A stretch of 64,000 bases of DNA from Flavobacterium sp. 1355 (GTDB lineage Bacteria; Bacteroidota; Bacteroidia; Flavobacteriales; Flavobacteriaceae): NCBI RefSeq assembly GCF_017833415.1, contig NZ_JAFICC010000004.1, positions 62,001-126,000 of the forward strand, given 5' to 3'. The position numbers were made by a program, and so were the translations under genes. The notes below the pieces were generated by a model. That model ran no database searches and was not told the origin of the DNA. It was given only the letters and a program-made list of their open reading frames with translations. Below, in pieces: positions 35,009 through 44,035 of the stretch; within the stretch, counting starts at the first letter, position 1; the number at the start of each line of letters is the position of its first letter.

Positions 35009-35980
35009 ATGGAAAACCAAAAAATAAAATGGGGAATTGTAGGCTTAGGAAATATTGCCAATCAGTTTGCTACAGACTTATTATTGTTACAAGATGCTGA
35101 ATTGGCAGCAGTTGCATCAAGAGACATAAACAAGGCAAATGAATTTGCCCAAAAATATAATTGTATAAAAGCATATGATTCTTATGATGCACTTTTTGCC
35201 GATGATCAGGTAGACATTGTGTATATAGCAACGCCACATGATTCTCATGCAGAGTTATCAATAAAGGCTTTAGAAAAAGGCAAACATGTTTTATGCGAAA
35301 AACCGATAGCATTATCTTATAAGGATGCCATTCGTATGATTGAAACTTCCAGAAAGAATAATAAATTTTTTATGGAGGCATTCTGGACAAGATTTATCCC
35401 TTCTGTTCAGGATACACTGGGGAAAATACAAGCAGGAGAAATAGGTGACATAAAGTATATCAATGCCGATTTTGCTTTTTATGTAAATGAATTAGAAGGA
35501 AATAGAATGACAGATAAGAATAGAGGCGGAGGTGCACTTTTTGATATCGGCGTTTATCCATTATTCCTAACCTATATCATACTCGGAATTCCTCAGGAAA
35601 TTATCGCAAAATCAACCTATCATACTTCCGGAGTTGATTTGCAGACCAGTATGATTTTGCAATATGAATCTGCTCAGGCAGTTCTGCATGCTGGTTTTGT
35701 ATCAGAATCTGATATGAAAGCTACAATTAGTGGAACTAAAGGACGAATAGAATTAAATTCTCCGTGGTTTATGGCAGATGGTTATTCTTTATTTAAAAAT
35801 AATCAGGAAGCTGTTTTCAAATTGCCAAATTTAGGAAAAGGCTATGCGCATGAAGCTGTTGAATGTCATAACTGTATTAGAAACAATACAATAGAAAGTA
35901 AGCAGTGGTCACATCAGAATAGTCTGGACTTAAGTAAAATTGTTGATGAAATCAAAAATCAAATTGGGCTGGAGTTCTAA
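35009..35980 (+). CDS. Gfo/Idh/MocA family NAD(P)-dependent oxidoreductase
   Basis: A 323-residue oxidoreductase. N-terminal Rossmann motif WGIVGLGNIANQFATDL and the family's GKHVLCEKPIALSYKDA (the EKP catalytic lysine segment); C-terminal substrate domain with GGGALFDIGVYPLFLTYIIL and the conserved His region. Members act on sugars, inositols or dihydrodiols; the GGALxDIGxY motif fits the trans-dihydrodiol / glucose-fructose oxidoreductase-like branch, but the substrate is not identifiable from sequence. Stand-alone gene. Confidence 0.9.
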   Translation: MENQKIKWGIVGLGNIANQFATDLLLLQDAELAAVASRDINKANEFAQKYNCIKAYDSYDALFADDQVDIVYIATPHDSHAELSIKALEKGKHVLCEKPIALSYKDAIRMIETSRKNNKFFMEAFWTRFIPSVQDTLGKIQAGEIGDIKYINADFAFYVNELEGNRMTDKNRGGGALFDIGVYPLFLTYIILGIPQEIIAKSTYHTSGVDLQTSMILQYESAQAVLHAGFVSESDMKATISGTKGRIELNSPWFMADGYSLFKNNQEAVFKLPNLGKGYAHEAVECHNCIRNNTIESKQWSHQNSLDLSKIVDEIKNQIGLEF

Positions 35981-36058
35981 AACCATATTTTGTAGTAAAA
36001 AGATTATAAATTAAATATTTTTTGATTAGTTTTAGAAATATTTAATGAATAAATTTTT

Positions 36059-37594
36059 ATGCTGATTAAAGTTTACGGAAGTGCCGTTTTTGGAGTAGAG
36101 GCCACAACAATTACCGTTGAGGTAAATATGGATAAAGGAATTGGTTATCATTTAGTTGGGCTGCCCGATAACGCCATAAAAGAAAGTAGTTATCGTATTG
36201 CAGCAGCGTTAAAGAATAATGAATACGCAATGCCCGGCAGGAAAATAACAATCAATATGGCTCCTGCCGATCTTAGAAAAGAAGGTTCTGCATACGATTT
36301 GCCTCTTGCAATCGGAATTTTAGTGGCATCAGATCAGATAAAGGCACCCGAAGTTGATCAATATATTATTATGGGAGAACTTTCGCTTGACGGAAGCCTG
36401 CAATCCATAAACGGAGCTTTGCCAATTGCAATAAAAGCCAAAGAAGAAGGCTACAAAGGTTTTTTTCTGCCAAAACAAAATGTAAAAGAAGCAGCTATCG
36501 TTGCGGGTTTAGATGTATATGGAGTTGAAAACTTGCAGCAGGTAATCGATTTCTTTGAAGGAAAAGGAACTCTGGAACCGACAACAATTGACACCAGAGT
36601 CGAATTTTATAAAACACTCGATTTTCCTGAATTTGATTTTTCTGATGTCCGCGGACAGGAAAGTATAAAACGCTGTATGGAAATCGCCGCAGCCGGAGGA
36701 CACAATATCATTTTAATTGGCCCACCCGGAGCAGGAAAAACCATGCTGGCAAAAAGATTGCCAAGTATTTTACCGCCGATGACTTTGCGCGAAGCACTTG
36801 AAACTACCAAAATTCATAGCGTTGCGGGAAAATTAAAGGAAGTTGGTTTAATGAATCAAAGGCCATTTCGCAGTCCGCATCATACTATTTCTAATGTTGC
36901 GTTGGTTGGCGGCGGAAGTTATCCTCAGCCAGGTGAAATTTCGATGGCACACAATGGTGTTTTGTTTCTGGATGAATTACCGGAATTTAAACGTGATGTC
37001 CTCGAAGTAATGCGTCAACCGCTTGAAGATCGGGAAGTGACTATTTCAAGAGCCAAATTTACCGTCACATACCCATCATCATTTATGTTGGTTGCCAGTA
37101 TGAATCCAAGTCCGAGTGGCTTCTTCAATGATCCAAGTGTGCCAAATACTTCGTCACCACACGAAATGCAGCGTTATATGAGTAAAATTTCGGGACCACT
37201 ACTGGATCGAATCGATATTCATATTGAAGTGACACCTGTTCCTTTCGAAAAATTATCAGACGACAGAAAAGCAGAAAGTAGCGTCGAAATTCGAAAAAGA
37301 GTAACCGCTGCACGCGAGTTGCAAACCGCTAGATTTGAAGGATTGCCAAATATTAATTATAATGCCCAAATGAATACCAAACAAATCAGGGAATTTTGTT
37401 CGCTTGACGAGCAGTCAAAACAATTATTAAAAACAGCAATGGAACGGCTTAATCTTTCGGCAAGAGCTTACGACAGGATTTTGAAAGTAGCCCGCACAAT
37501 TGCAGATTTAGATGCATCACAGCAAATTATATCATCTCATATAGCCGAAGCAATTCAATACAGAAGTTTGGATCGCGATGGATGGCTGGGATAA
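36059..37594 (+). CDS. comM: YifB/ComM family Mg-chelatase-like AAA+ ATPase
   Basis: A 511-residue AAA+ protein: N-terminal Lon-like substrate domain (VNMDKGIGYHLVGLPDNAIKES, KITINMAPADLRKEGSAYDL), Walker A IGPPGAGKTMLAKRLP, FRSPHHTISNVALVGGG, Walker B VLFLDELPEF, and the C-terminal Mg_chelatase_C region (LSARAYDRILKVARTIADL). In naturally competent bacteria ComM is a hexameric helicase promoting branch migration during integration of transformed DNA. That role is known for the family; competence of this organism is not shown here. Confidence 0.93.
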   Translation: MLIKVYGSAVFGVEATTITVEVNMDKGIGYHLVGLPDNAIKESSYRIAAALKNNEYAMPGRKITINMAPADLRKEGSAYDLPLAIGILVASDQIKAPEVDQYIIMGELSLDGSLQSINGALPIAIKAKEEGYKGFFLPKQNVKEAAIVAGLDVYGVENLQQVIDFFEGKGTLEPTTIDTRVEFYKTLDFPEFDFSDVRGQESIKRCMEIAAAGGHNIILIGPPGAGKTMLAKRLPSILPPMTLREALETTKIHSVAGKLKEVGLMNQRPFRSPHHTISNVALVGGGSYPQPGEISMAHNGVLFLDELPEFKRDVLEVMRQPLEDREVTISRAKFTVTYPSSFMLVASMNPSPSGFFNDPSVPNTSSPHEMQRYMSKISGPLLDRIDIHIEVTPVPFEKLSDDRKAESSVEIRKRVTAARELQTARFEGLPNINYNAQMNTKQIREFCSLDEQSKQLLKTAMERLNLSARAYDRILKVARTIADLDASQQIISSHIAEAIQYRSLDRDGWLG

Positions 37595-37613
37595 TAAATG
37601 TAGATTTTTTTTG

Positions 37614-37656
37614 ATAATATATGGTGATTGATTCTGTGTCAATCACCATATATTAT
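37614..37656. terminator. Long perfect hairpin between converging comM and ABC-F genes
   Basis: 18-bp perfect arms (ataatatatggtgattga and complement, 37614-37631 / 37639-37656) with a 7-nt loop. No T run follows the plus-strand side, so it is an imperfect terminator or a stabilising structure. Confidence 0.6.
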
Positions 37657-37683
37657 CAGGGAGAGATTATATTTTAAATCTGT

Positions 37684-39273
37684 CTAATTAAGATTAATTG
37701 TTTTCTTAATGTTTATTTGTTCTAAAAAATATTCATCGTGCGAAATCACAATCAGTGTTCCCTGATATTCATTAATTGCGGTAGTAAGGATTTCGATATT
37801 CTGAATATCCAGATTATTTGTGGGTTCGTCAAGAATAATCAGATCAGGTGATTCGTTATTGATAGTAAGACAACAAAGTATCAATCGCATTTTTTCGCCA
37901 CCGCTCAAAGAACTACAGGATTTATCCAGATCATTTTGCGGAAACAAAAACCGATTAAGTCTCATTCTGATATCATGTACCTGTAATCCCGAAATATTAA
38001 ATTTTTCTGCCTGTTCGTACACAGAAAGCAGATTATCAATTAATGAATAATCCTGATCAATATAAACCGACTTCCATGTTGCTGCATAAATATTTCCTTG
38101 TTTTGGCGGCAGGGTTCCGGTAATAATTTTGATCAGAGTTGTTTTGCCTGAACCATTAGCTCCTTTCAGCGCAATACGTTCTCCGCTTAAAATCTGAAAA
38201 TTGAGGTTTTCCTGCCAAAGTAAATCATCATTATAACCATAATTTACATTTGTGGCTGTAAATAATGTTTTACCATGGTGTAAATCGGCATTATTCAAAC
38301 CAAATTTCATCTTATCAATTTCAGGTAAGCCTGAACGTAACTCCTGTAATTCCTGAGAAATTCCACCAATTTTTTCGGCGTGCATGCTTTTGGTTTTAGA
38401 AGTACTGTTTTCGGCATTGTTTCGCAGCGTATTCATCATAATACGCGAAACACCGGCTTTTTCCTGTTTCTTTTTTCCGCGTGAATCTAGTTTTTGCTGG
38501 CGTTCCATAGTTTCACGTTCCTTCTCTTTTGCTTTCCGTAAAGCTTTTTCCTTGCTCTGAATATCCTGACTTAACGCGTTATTTTCAATTTGTTTCTGTT
38601 CAGCATAAAAGTCATAATTGCCACCGTAAATTGTGATTCCGTTTTTGGTTAATTCATAAACCCTGTTTAAGAGATTGAGCAATTTTCTGTCGTGACTTAC
38701 AACAATAAGCGTGCTTGTAGTATTTTGTATAAAATTGTATAATAATGTTCTTCCGGCAAGATCCAGATGATTACTTGGCTCGTCAAGCAAAATAAGCTGA
38801 GGCTGGTGAATAGAAATTCCTGCAAGAAAAACTTTTGTCTTTTGCCCACCGCTTAAACTTTCCAGTTTCTGGGTAAAATCCAAATCCTGTAACTGCCAGT
38901 ATACCATAGCTTCTTTGCAACGGTCTTCTATTGTCCAGTCGTCATCTAATGTGTTTAAATTGGTTTCAGTCACATTGCCCTCGAGAATTTCTCTAAGGGC
39001 ATTTAACTTATCTTCAATCCGCAAAGCTTCAGAAATAGTAAGATGATTAAATTGCCCGAAAATCTGGGGCACATAATAAGGTTTTGAATCCAATTTGAGC
39101 AATCCATCCGAAGCTTGTAATTCGCCGGAAATAATTTTTAATAATGTAGATTTTCCAACGCCATTGTTGCCAATCAATGCAATTTTTTCGTGATTGTTGG
39201 CTGTAAAAGTAATTTTGTCAAACAGCAAGTCCCTGTTCGTATGTAGGTATGAGATGTTTTGTAAAGTAAGCAT
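37684..39273 (-). CDS. ABC-F family ATPase
   Basis: A 529-residue protein with two ABC domains and no membrane helices, the ABC-F layout. Domain 1: Walker A IGNNGVGKSTLL, signature LSGGQKTKVFLAG, Walker B LILLDEPSNHLDL. Domain 2: KGANGSGKTTLIK, LSGGEKMRLILCC, DLIILDEPTNNLD. A charged linker (LRKAKEKERETMERQQKL) separates them. ABC-F proteins act on the ribosome as translation factors or target-protection antibiotic resistance factors; which one cannot be decided from sequence alone. Start ATG 39273 begins LTLQNISYLHTNRDLLF; the upstream in-frame extension is unlike other family members. Confidence 0.9.
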   Translation of the reverse strand: MLTLQNISYLHTNRDLLFDKITFTANNHEKIALIGNNGVGKSTLLKIISGELQASDGLLKLDSKPYYVPQIFGQFNHLTISEALRIEDKLNALREILEGNVTETNLNTLDDDWTIEDRCKEAMVYWQLQDLDFTQKLESLSGGQKTKVFLAGISIHQPQLILLDEPSNHLDLAGRTLLYNFIQNTTSTLIVVSHDRKLLNLLNRVYELTKNGITIYGGNYDFYAEQKQIENNALSQDIQSKEKALRKAKEKERETMERQQKLDSRGKKKQEKAGVSRIMMNTLRNNAENSTSKTKSMHAEKIGGISQELQELRSGLPEIDKMKFGLNNADLHHGKTLFTATNVNYGYNDDLLWQENLNFQILSGERIALKGANGSGKTTLIKIITGTLPPKQGNIYAATWKSVYIDQDYSLIDNLLSVYEQAEKFNISGLQVHDIRMRLNRFLFPQNDLDKSCSSLSGGEKMRLILCCLTINNESPDLIILDEPTNNLDIQNIEILTTAINEYQGTLIVISHDEYFLEQINIKKTINLN

Positions 39274-39441
39274 AATTTCTTCTTTAGAGTGAATAATTAT
39301 AGCGAACCACAATGGGTTTACTATCTAATTTTTCGGGAAGAAATTATTTTTCACATAAGGATTATGTTTCGTTTTTACTTCTGCAAATATAAGAATGTTT
39401 TTAAAAGCCTGCAAAATCTTTGTTTTACCAAGCTTTAAATT

Positions 39442-40152
39442 TTATTGCTTTTTTGAAATTGCAGAAGAATAGTCGTTTTTAGAAATATTCCAGAAACTCA
39501 TCTTTCTTCGGGTTGCAAAACCTAGTTTCTCGTAGAGTTTTATCGCTCCGGGATTAGTTTCGACAACATGCAAAAAAGGAGTTTTATTTTCATCAAAAAT
39601 GCTATTGACAACATGCGATGTTAATTGTTTGGCATAGCCTTTTCCGGTATGATCCGGATGTGTTACAATAGCACTTACTTCGGTAAAATCATTCATCTTC
39701 ATACGTTCGCCTGCAATTGCAACCAATTGTCCATTGTTGAAAATTCCGTAATAATTACCCAATAAAAATGTTTTGGTTTTAAAATATCCGGGCTGAACCA
39801 AATTTACCAAATCGAATAATTCGTCTTTATGGGACTCAGTTAATTTAATAATTTCATTATCTAATGATATTTCAATTTTTTCGTGAATAATCATCTGAAG
39901 GCAAACCAGTTCTTTTACTATTTTTAGAGTATCAGCGATCTTGGGTTTTTCTCCAACAATAAAGAAATTGTCACATAATGAAGCATATTTTTCAGTTGCA
40001 TATAAAGTGCTCTCAACCTCTGTAAAACCGCCAAACGGACAATAATCCGGATTATAAAAACGCGTACCATTATAATCAATAGCAAATTCATGATGGCTTT
40101 CTGATAATGAATTCCAAACGGGATTGTCTAATTTGTTTTCTTCAGTAATCAT
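39442..40152 (-). CDS. GNAT-family N-acetyltransferase (FR47-like)
   Basis: A 236-residue protein; the second half is a GNAT domain with the acetyl-CoA loop HPDHTGKGYAKQLTSHVV and PFLHVVETNPGAIKLYEKLGF. The N-terminal half (NPVWNSLSESHHEFAIDYNG...FYNPDYCPFGGF) is the substrate side typical of FR47-like enzymes in Bacteroidota. Start ATG 40152 gives MITEENKLDNPVWNSL, the expected N-terminus. Substrate unknown. Confidence 0.87.
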   Translation of the reverse strand: MITEENKLDNPVWNSLSESHHEFAIDYNGTRFYNPDYCPFGGFTEVESTLYATEKYASLCDNFFIVGEKPKIADTLKIVKELVCLQMIIHEKIEISLDNEIIKLTESHKDELFDLVNLVQPGYFKTKTFLLGNYYGIFNNGQLVAIAGERMKMNDFTEVSAIVTHPDHTGKGYAKQLTSHVVNSIFDENKTPFLHVVETNPGAIKLYEKLGFATRRKMSFWNISKNDYSSAISKKQ

Positions 40153-40179
40153 TTTTAATTTAAAGGTAAAAAAATTCAA

Positions 40180-40435
40180 AACAACAGGATGTAGAATTTT
40201 TCTTTGATTTTCTTTATTGTTTTTGATCTTTTAAAGCGATGACGTAAAGCTATCTTTTTATTAATTGATCAGTGTTTAATTTATTATGTTTATAAAATTG
40301 AATGTAAATATATTAGAATTTTTTATAGTAAAATATTCATTTTTTTCGAATTATTATTGTAGGGTAATTCTTGAAATTTAAGCTCTTGATTTCTATTATT
40401 ATAGATAAATAAAAATATTTGATTATAAAATAAAA
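40180..40435. other. AT-rich spacer without recognised features
   Basis: Between the GNAT start and the terminator of the SRPBCC operon. Mostly A/T; no open frame, repeat family or promoter consensus that I trust. Confidence 0.45.
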
Positions 40436-40463
40436 AAATCTCATTCCTGAAGAAATGAGATTT
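40436..40463 (-). terminator. Terminator of the ArsR-SRPBCC operon
   Basis: Stem aaatctcatt / aatgagattt (10 bp, perfect) followed on the minus strand by a run of T. Confidence 0.85.
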
Positions 40464-40486
40464 AATTGATTAATGATTGAATTTTT

Positions 40487-40990
40487 TTATTTCGCTCTTT
40501 CAGCAAAAATAGCGTCTAAACCTTCTGTGGCAATAGTGAAACCTTCTTTGAAACCCATTTCAATAATCATTTCCAAATCAGATAGTTTTTCATGTTTAAT
40601 AGCGATGTCAACTATCGTCGATTCACCCTGCTCAGAAAAATTAATATTCCAGTCAGATCTGGGAAACTCTGTATTTAAATTACCTTCGCTGTCACAAAAA
40701 GCATCAAGATATTTAAAATTGTCATTTGGAGTGATCGATGTATAATCTGCTATCGCCCAATGCTCTTCGCCTTCGGGCCCAATCATTGCATATAGTCTTC
40801 GTCCACCTACATTAAAATCCATACTTTTTGTTTTCGACTTCCATGGCGCTGGCGCCCACCATTGGTCTAAAATTTCAGGTTCTGTCCATGCTGCCCAGAC
40901 ATTATCAATTGATGCTCTGAACTCGCGGTTTATATTTACAGTCTTATTTTCCTTATCTATGGTAAAATTCATTAATAGATTTGATTTCAT
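40487..40990 (-). CDS. SRPBCC (AHSA1/START-like) domain protein, copy 2
   Basis: A 167-residue AHSA1-type protein: VNINREFRASIDNVWAAWTE and ILDQWWAPAPWKSKTKSMDF are classic START-like cavity motifs, then GGRRLYAMIGPEGEEHWAI. It is a close paralogue of the preceding gene (41040) over the whole length, a tandem duplication. Proteins of this kind downstream of an ArsR-like regulator are widespread; the ligand is unknown. Last gene of the operon. Confidence 0.88.
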   Translation of the reverse strand: MKSNLLMNFTIDKENKTVNINREFRASIDNVWAAWTEPEILDQWWAPAPWKSKTKSMDFNVGGRRLYAMIGPEGEEHWAIADYTSITPNDNFKYLDAFCDSEGNLNTEFPRSDWNINFSEQGESTIVDIAIKHEKLSDLEMIIEMGFKEGFTIATEGLDAIFAERAK

Positions 40991-41039
40991 TTTTTTAGAT
41001 TTATTTATTAATATTTAATTCAATCTTTTTTGAAACGTT

Positions 41040-41540
41040 TTATTTTTTTGTTTCAAAGATTTTATCAAGACCTTTCATAGCACTTGTAAACCCTTCTTTG
41101 AATCCCATTTCAATCACTTTTTCTAATTCGGCCAGACTGTCGCGCTTTATTTTAATATCTACAACAGTCAAATCACCTTGTTCAGAAAAGGAAACATCCC
41201 AATAAGAACTTCCCATGTCCGGGATCGGATTAGCATCAGCATCACAAAAAGTAGAAGAATGCTTAAAGTTTGTTTTAGGAGTAATCGAAGTATAATCAAA
41301 AAAACTCCAGCCTTCCTGACCATCTGGGCCAACCATGGCATACAATCTTCGCCCTCCTTCTTTAAACTCCATGCTTTTTGTTTGTGACTTCCAGGGAGCC
41401 GGCGCCCACCATAGATCGAGGATTTCAGCTTCTGTCCAGGCAGACCAGACATTAGGCAATGATGCATCGAATTCGCGTTTTACATGTACAGTTTTATTTT
41501 CTTTGTCTACGATAAAATCCATTAAAAGATTAGTTTCCAT
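41040..41540 (-). CDS. SRPBCC (AHSA1/START-like) domain protein, copy 1
   Basis: A 166-residue AHSA1-type protein: VHVKREFDASLPNVWSAWTE, ILDLWWAPAPWKSQTKSMEF, GGRRLYAMVGPDGQEGWSF, EKVIEMGFKEGFTSAMKGLD. Its first codons overlap the end of the ArsR gene by 11 bp, so the two are translationally coupled. It is paralogous to the gene at 40487, with 49 bp between them. Confidence 0.88.
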   Translation of the reverse strand: METNLLMDFIVDKENKTVHVKREFDASLPNVWSAWTEAEILDLWWAPAPWKSQTKSMEFKEGGRRLYAMVGPDGQEGWSFFDYTSITPKTNFKHSSTFCDADANPIPDMGSSYWDVSFSEQGDLTVVDIKIKRDSLAELEKVIEMGFKEGFTSAMKGLDKIFETKK

Positions 41541-41856
41541 TTTCTTTATTTTTTAAATTAATTAATACTTGATCCAGTTGGGTAAAACGTTTTTCCCAGA
41601 TTTCCTTAAATTGTTCCAACCATTTATCTATTTCTTTCATTTTGTCTATTTTTAGTTGATAATAGATTTCCCGTCCTTCTTTTTTCTCTTCCAGTAAATC
41701 ACATTCATTTAAGATTTTAATGTGTTTAGAAACCGCCTGTCTCGTGGTTTTAAATTGCTCAGCTATTGCATTTGGGGTTAATGCTGTAGATGAGATCAAT
41801 ACCAAAATAGCTCTTCGTGTCGGGTCGGCAATAGCCTGAAATATATCTCGTTTCAT
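41530..41856 (-). CDS. ArsR-family winged-helix regulator
   Basis: A 108-residue regulator: IFQAIADPTRRAILVLISST, then ALTPNAIAEQFKTTRQAVSKHIKIL (recognition helix) and the wing EEKKEGREIYYQL. It lacks the cysteine-rich metal site of true ArsR (no CxC), matching the subgroup that precedes AHSA1 genes. An operator-like dyad lies in its own promoter, pointing to autoregulation of the three-gene operon. Confidence 0.92.
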   Translation of the reverse strand: MKRDIFQAIADPTRRAILVLISSTALTPNAIAEQFKTTRQAVSKHIKILNECDLLEEKKEGREIYYQLKIDKMKEIDKWLEQFKEIWEKRFTQLDQVLINLKNKENGN

Positions 41857-41889
41857 TTTGATTTATTTAAATATGCAATCAATCAGTTG

Positions 41890-41918
41890 CAAATATACGC
41901 AACTTTTTGGTTGCGCAA
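41890..41918 (-). promoter_or_regulatory. Promoter with operator dyad of the ArsR-SRPBCC operon
   Basis: Minus strand: -33 TTG (41916-41918), exactly 18-nt spacer, -7 TATATTTG (41890-41897). The spacer is itself a perfect dyad, CGCAAC-caaaaa-GTTGCG (41898-41915), placed where a bound repressor would block RNA polymerase. Confidence 0.75.
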
Positions 41919-42000
41919 TACTTTTTTTACTTTTTTTTATTTACAAGAATAAAATTTTACAAAGCATAATTATTTTGGCCTAATAAAAAGACAAAAAAAA

Positions 42001-42028
42001 ATCCCATCTGCTTTTGGACAAATGGGAT
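42001..42028 (-). terminator. Terminator of the lipoprotein gene
   Basis: Stem atcccat / atgggat followed on the minus strand by nine T. Confidence 0.8.
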
Positions 42029-42043
42029 AGGAGAGGGCTAGTT

Positions 42044-43228
42044 TTATGATCTAAATCTGTTTCTGACTATAATATTTTTGAGTTTGGCTTTGAGGTCTTC
42101 TCCGGTATCAAAAACCATTTGCTCGTTGTTCGGAAACGGTACGGCACGTTTATTAAAATACCCCAGATAGCTTTCGTCGCAGGCATTTCGGTCACCGCGA
42201 TACGTAGAATAAATATTCTCAAAAATATATTCGCTAGCCACAGGAAAAGATTGCAGCAGCTGATTCGATTTTAAATCGACATAATCCACTTTAGCAGTTA
42301 CCTGACACGCTTTGAATTGTCTGAATTCGTAAATATTGATTTTGAGGGTTTTAAAATTATCAACTTTTACAGGTCGGCCCAAACTGTCCTTTACAGGATT
42401 TCCTCTGCTGTCGGTAAGCGTTCTTACGCCATCCTTAACTTGTTTTTCTTTAATAAATTCTTTCTCTTTTATCTGTTCCGGTGAGATGCTTATTTCTCTA
42501 AAATTAACAATCAATCCGTAATCGTACGAAATGTTTTTTTGTTTAACACTATGATAAACAGTCCATTTGTCATCCAATCCGTAAGTACTGATATCCAAAA
42601 GATCATTCTGCAGCTGTTTCGGAATTATCATATTGGTCTCGTTTGTGGCATAAACGTTTACAAAATCAGTTCCCTTAAACTCTGCATCAAGCATTAACTT
42701 TTTTGCATTCTTATAATTCGGATTAATACTTTCCACATAACTCAAATCATCAAATGCTTTTCTGGCATTTAGTTTATTCGGAGATTTTAAAAGTACTTGG
42801 GCATTATCATATAAGTATTTGGATAAGGCATTTTTACTGTTCACAATTTGATCCGAATAATTATCAAAAGGAAACTGCGCCGGTTTTCCCTGCTTCAGTA
42901 ATTGAAGCGGCAACAAAGGCCTGATTTTTTCCTGACGATTATCTAATTGAATATAAGTTTTATAGATGCGCTCCAGATTGGCAGGATTTTTTTCTTTCTC
43001 CATCATTTCCAGATTGCGCAAATCACGGTCTTTAGCTTTTGCAAAAGCTTCTTCGAGAAGATAGACATAATCTTGTTTTCCTTTGGAGTCTTTTTTGGTT
43101 TTCAATGCTTCGACAGCACGATTGATAGCACCATCATAATCACCGTCGCTCAAAAGGGACTGCGTTGTTTTTACGCCGCACGAAACTGTTAAAAATAGGA
43201 TAGAAACCAGTAGAGTAATTTTTTGCAT
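42044..43228 (-). CDS. Conserved lipoprotein of unknown function
   Basis: A 394-residue protein with signal peptide and lipobox (LLVSILFLTVSCGVKT, Cys ~17). The N-terminal third is helical and TPR-like (SLLSDGDYDGAINRAVEALKT, LEEAFAKAKDRDLRNLEM); the C-terminal part is beta-rich with repeated IxIYEFRQFKACQVTAKVDY-like strands. I do not recognise a named family; similar lipoproteins occur across Bacteroidota. Monocistronic, with a terminator below and a repeat element upstream. Confidence 0.75.
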   Translation of the reverse strand: MQKITLLVSILFLTVSCGVKTTQSLLSDGDYDGAINRAVEALKTKKDSKGKQDYVYLLEEAFAKAKDRDLRNLEMMEKEKNPANLERIYKTYIQLDNRQEKIRPLLPLQLLKQGKPAQFPFDNYSDQIVNSKNALSKYLYDNAQVLLKSPNKLNARKAFDDLSYVESINPNYKNAKKLMLDAEFKGTDFVNVYATNETNMIIPKQLQNDLLDISTYGLDDKWTVYHSVKQKNISYDYGLIVNFREISISPEQIKEKEFIKEKQVKDGVRTLTDSRGNPVKDSLGRPVKVDNFKTLKINIYEFRQFKACQVTAKVDYVDLKSNQLLQSFPVASEYIFENIYSTYRGDRNACDESYLGYFNKRAVPFPNNEQMVFDTGEDLKAKLKNIIVRNRFRS

Positions 43229-43333
43229 GAGGTTGCTTTTTGAAGTGTAAATATATCTTTTTTTAACTTTTCAACAACTATGCCTTTTTTAAATTTATCA
43301 GAAGCAGAAAATTACTGTTTTCATAATCACCTT

Positions 43334-43416
43334 TAGTCCCGCTTTCGCCTTTATCTCTCCATCCCGATAGCCATCGGGATTACGAGGATACCGGCTCTAT
43401 CGGGGCTAGGTTAGAG
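43334..43416. repeat. REP-like palindromic element
   Basis: Contains the palindrome atcccgat-agcc-atcgggat (43361-43380), and ends in ctctatcggggctaggttag. The cggggctagg end matches the element at 23311-23472 (cgctagg-type ends), so both seem to belong to one family. Confidence 0.6.
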
Positions 43417-43511
43417 GTTTTTGTTTTCATAAGCAGTCTTGTTTAAGTAAGTGCGGGAAATTAAATAATTCCATTAATATTTAAAATACTGGTGCGGCAA
43501 ATGGCTTAAAT

Positions 43512-43901
43512 TTACTCTGGCCAGTACAAAATATTAAATTTATGACCATCCGGATCAGAAAATCCAAAGAAATAACCTTTTTCAAAACTTTGCGGTTCAG
43601 CAAAAATAGTCCCGCCTGCATTTTTAACATTCAACAACCATTGATGTACTTCATCTGTACTTTCGGCAGAAAGAGAAAAAATAATTTCATTTCCTTGTTT
43701 TAAGTCGGCAACTTCATCATTCACCGCCCATTTAAAACGTTCTTTTACAAAAAAATGAATCATAAAATTATCCTCTCCAAACATAAAACTGGTCAGTTCT
43801 GTATTTGTGCCGTTTGGTTTAAATCCAAGTTCACTATAGAATTTAGTTGTTCGCTGCAGATCTTCTACGCCTAAATTGGCCCATATTTTTTTAGTTTTCA
43901 T
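43512..43901 (-). CDS. VOC family (glyoxalase/bleomycin-resistance fold) protein
   Basis: A 129-residue VOC protein: IWANLGVEDLQRTTKFYSEL, GFKPNGTNTELTSFMFGEDN, and the end GYFFGFSDPDGHKFNILYWP with the metal-site-like GHxFN. These small paired beta-alpha-beta-beta-beta proteins bind metals and act as dioxygenases, isomerases or drug binders; function is not assignable. Stand-alone gene. Confidence 0.9.
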   Translation of the reverse strand: MKTKKIWANLGVEDLQRTTKFYSELGFKPNGTNTELTSFMFGEDNFMIHFFVKERFKWAVNDEVADLKQGNEIIFSLSAESTDEVHQWLLNVKNAGGTIFAEPQSFEKGYFFGFSDPDGHKFNILYWPE

Positions 43902-43985
43902 AACATTCTGTTTTAAAAATTAAAACTATTTCGACTATTCTATAAAGTCTTATACTAAATTTACAAATTATAATTAACTAATAAA

Positions 43986-44014
43986 AAAGGAGATACACTA
44001 TCTGTAGCTCCTTT
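43986..44014 (-). terminator. Terminator of the DUF1624 gene
   Basis: Stem aaaggag(a)tac / gta(g)ctccttt followed on the minus strand by T-rich sequence. Confidence 0.7.
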
Positions 44015-44035
44015 GATGAATTTTATAAATAAAGT

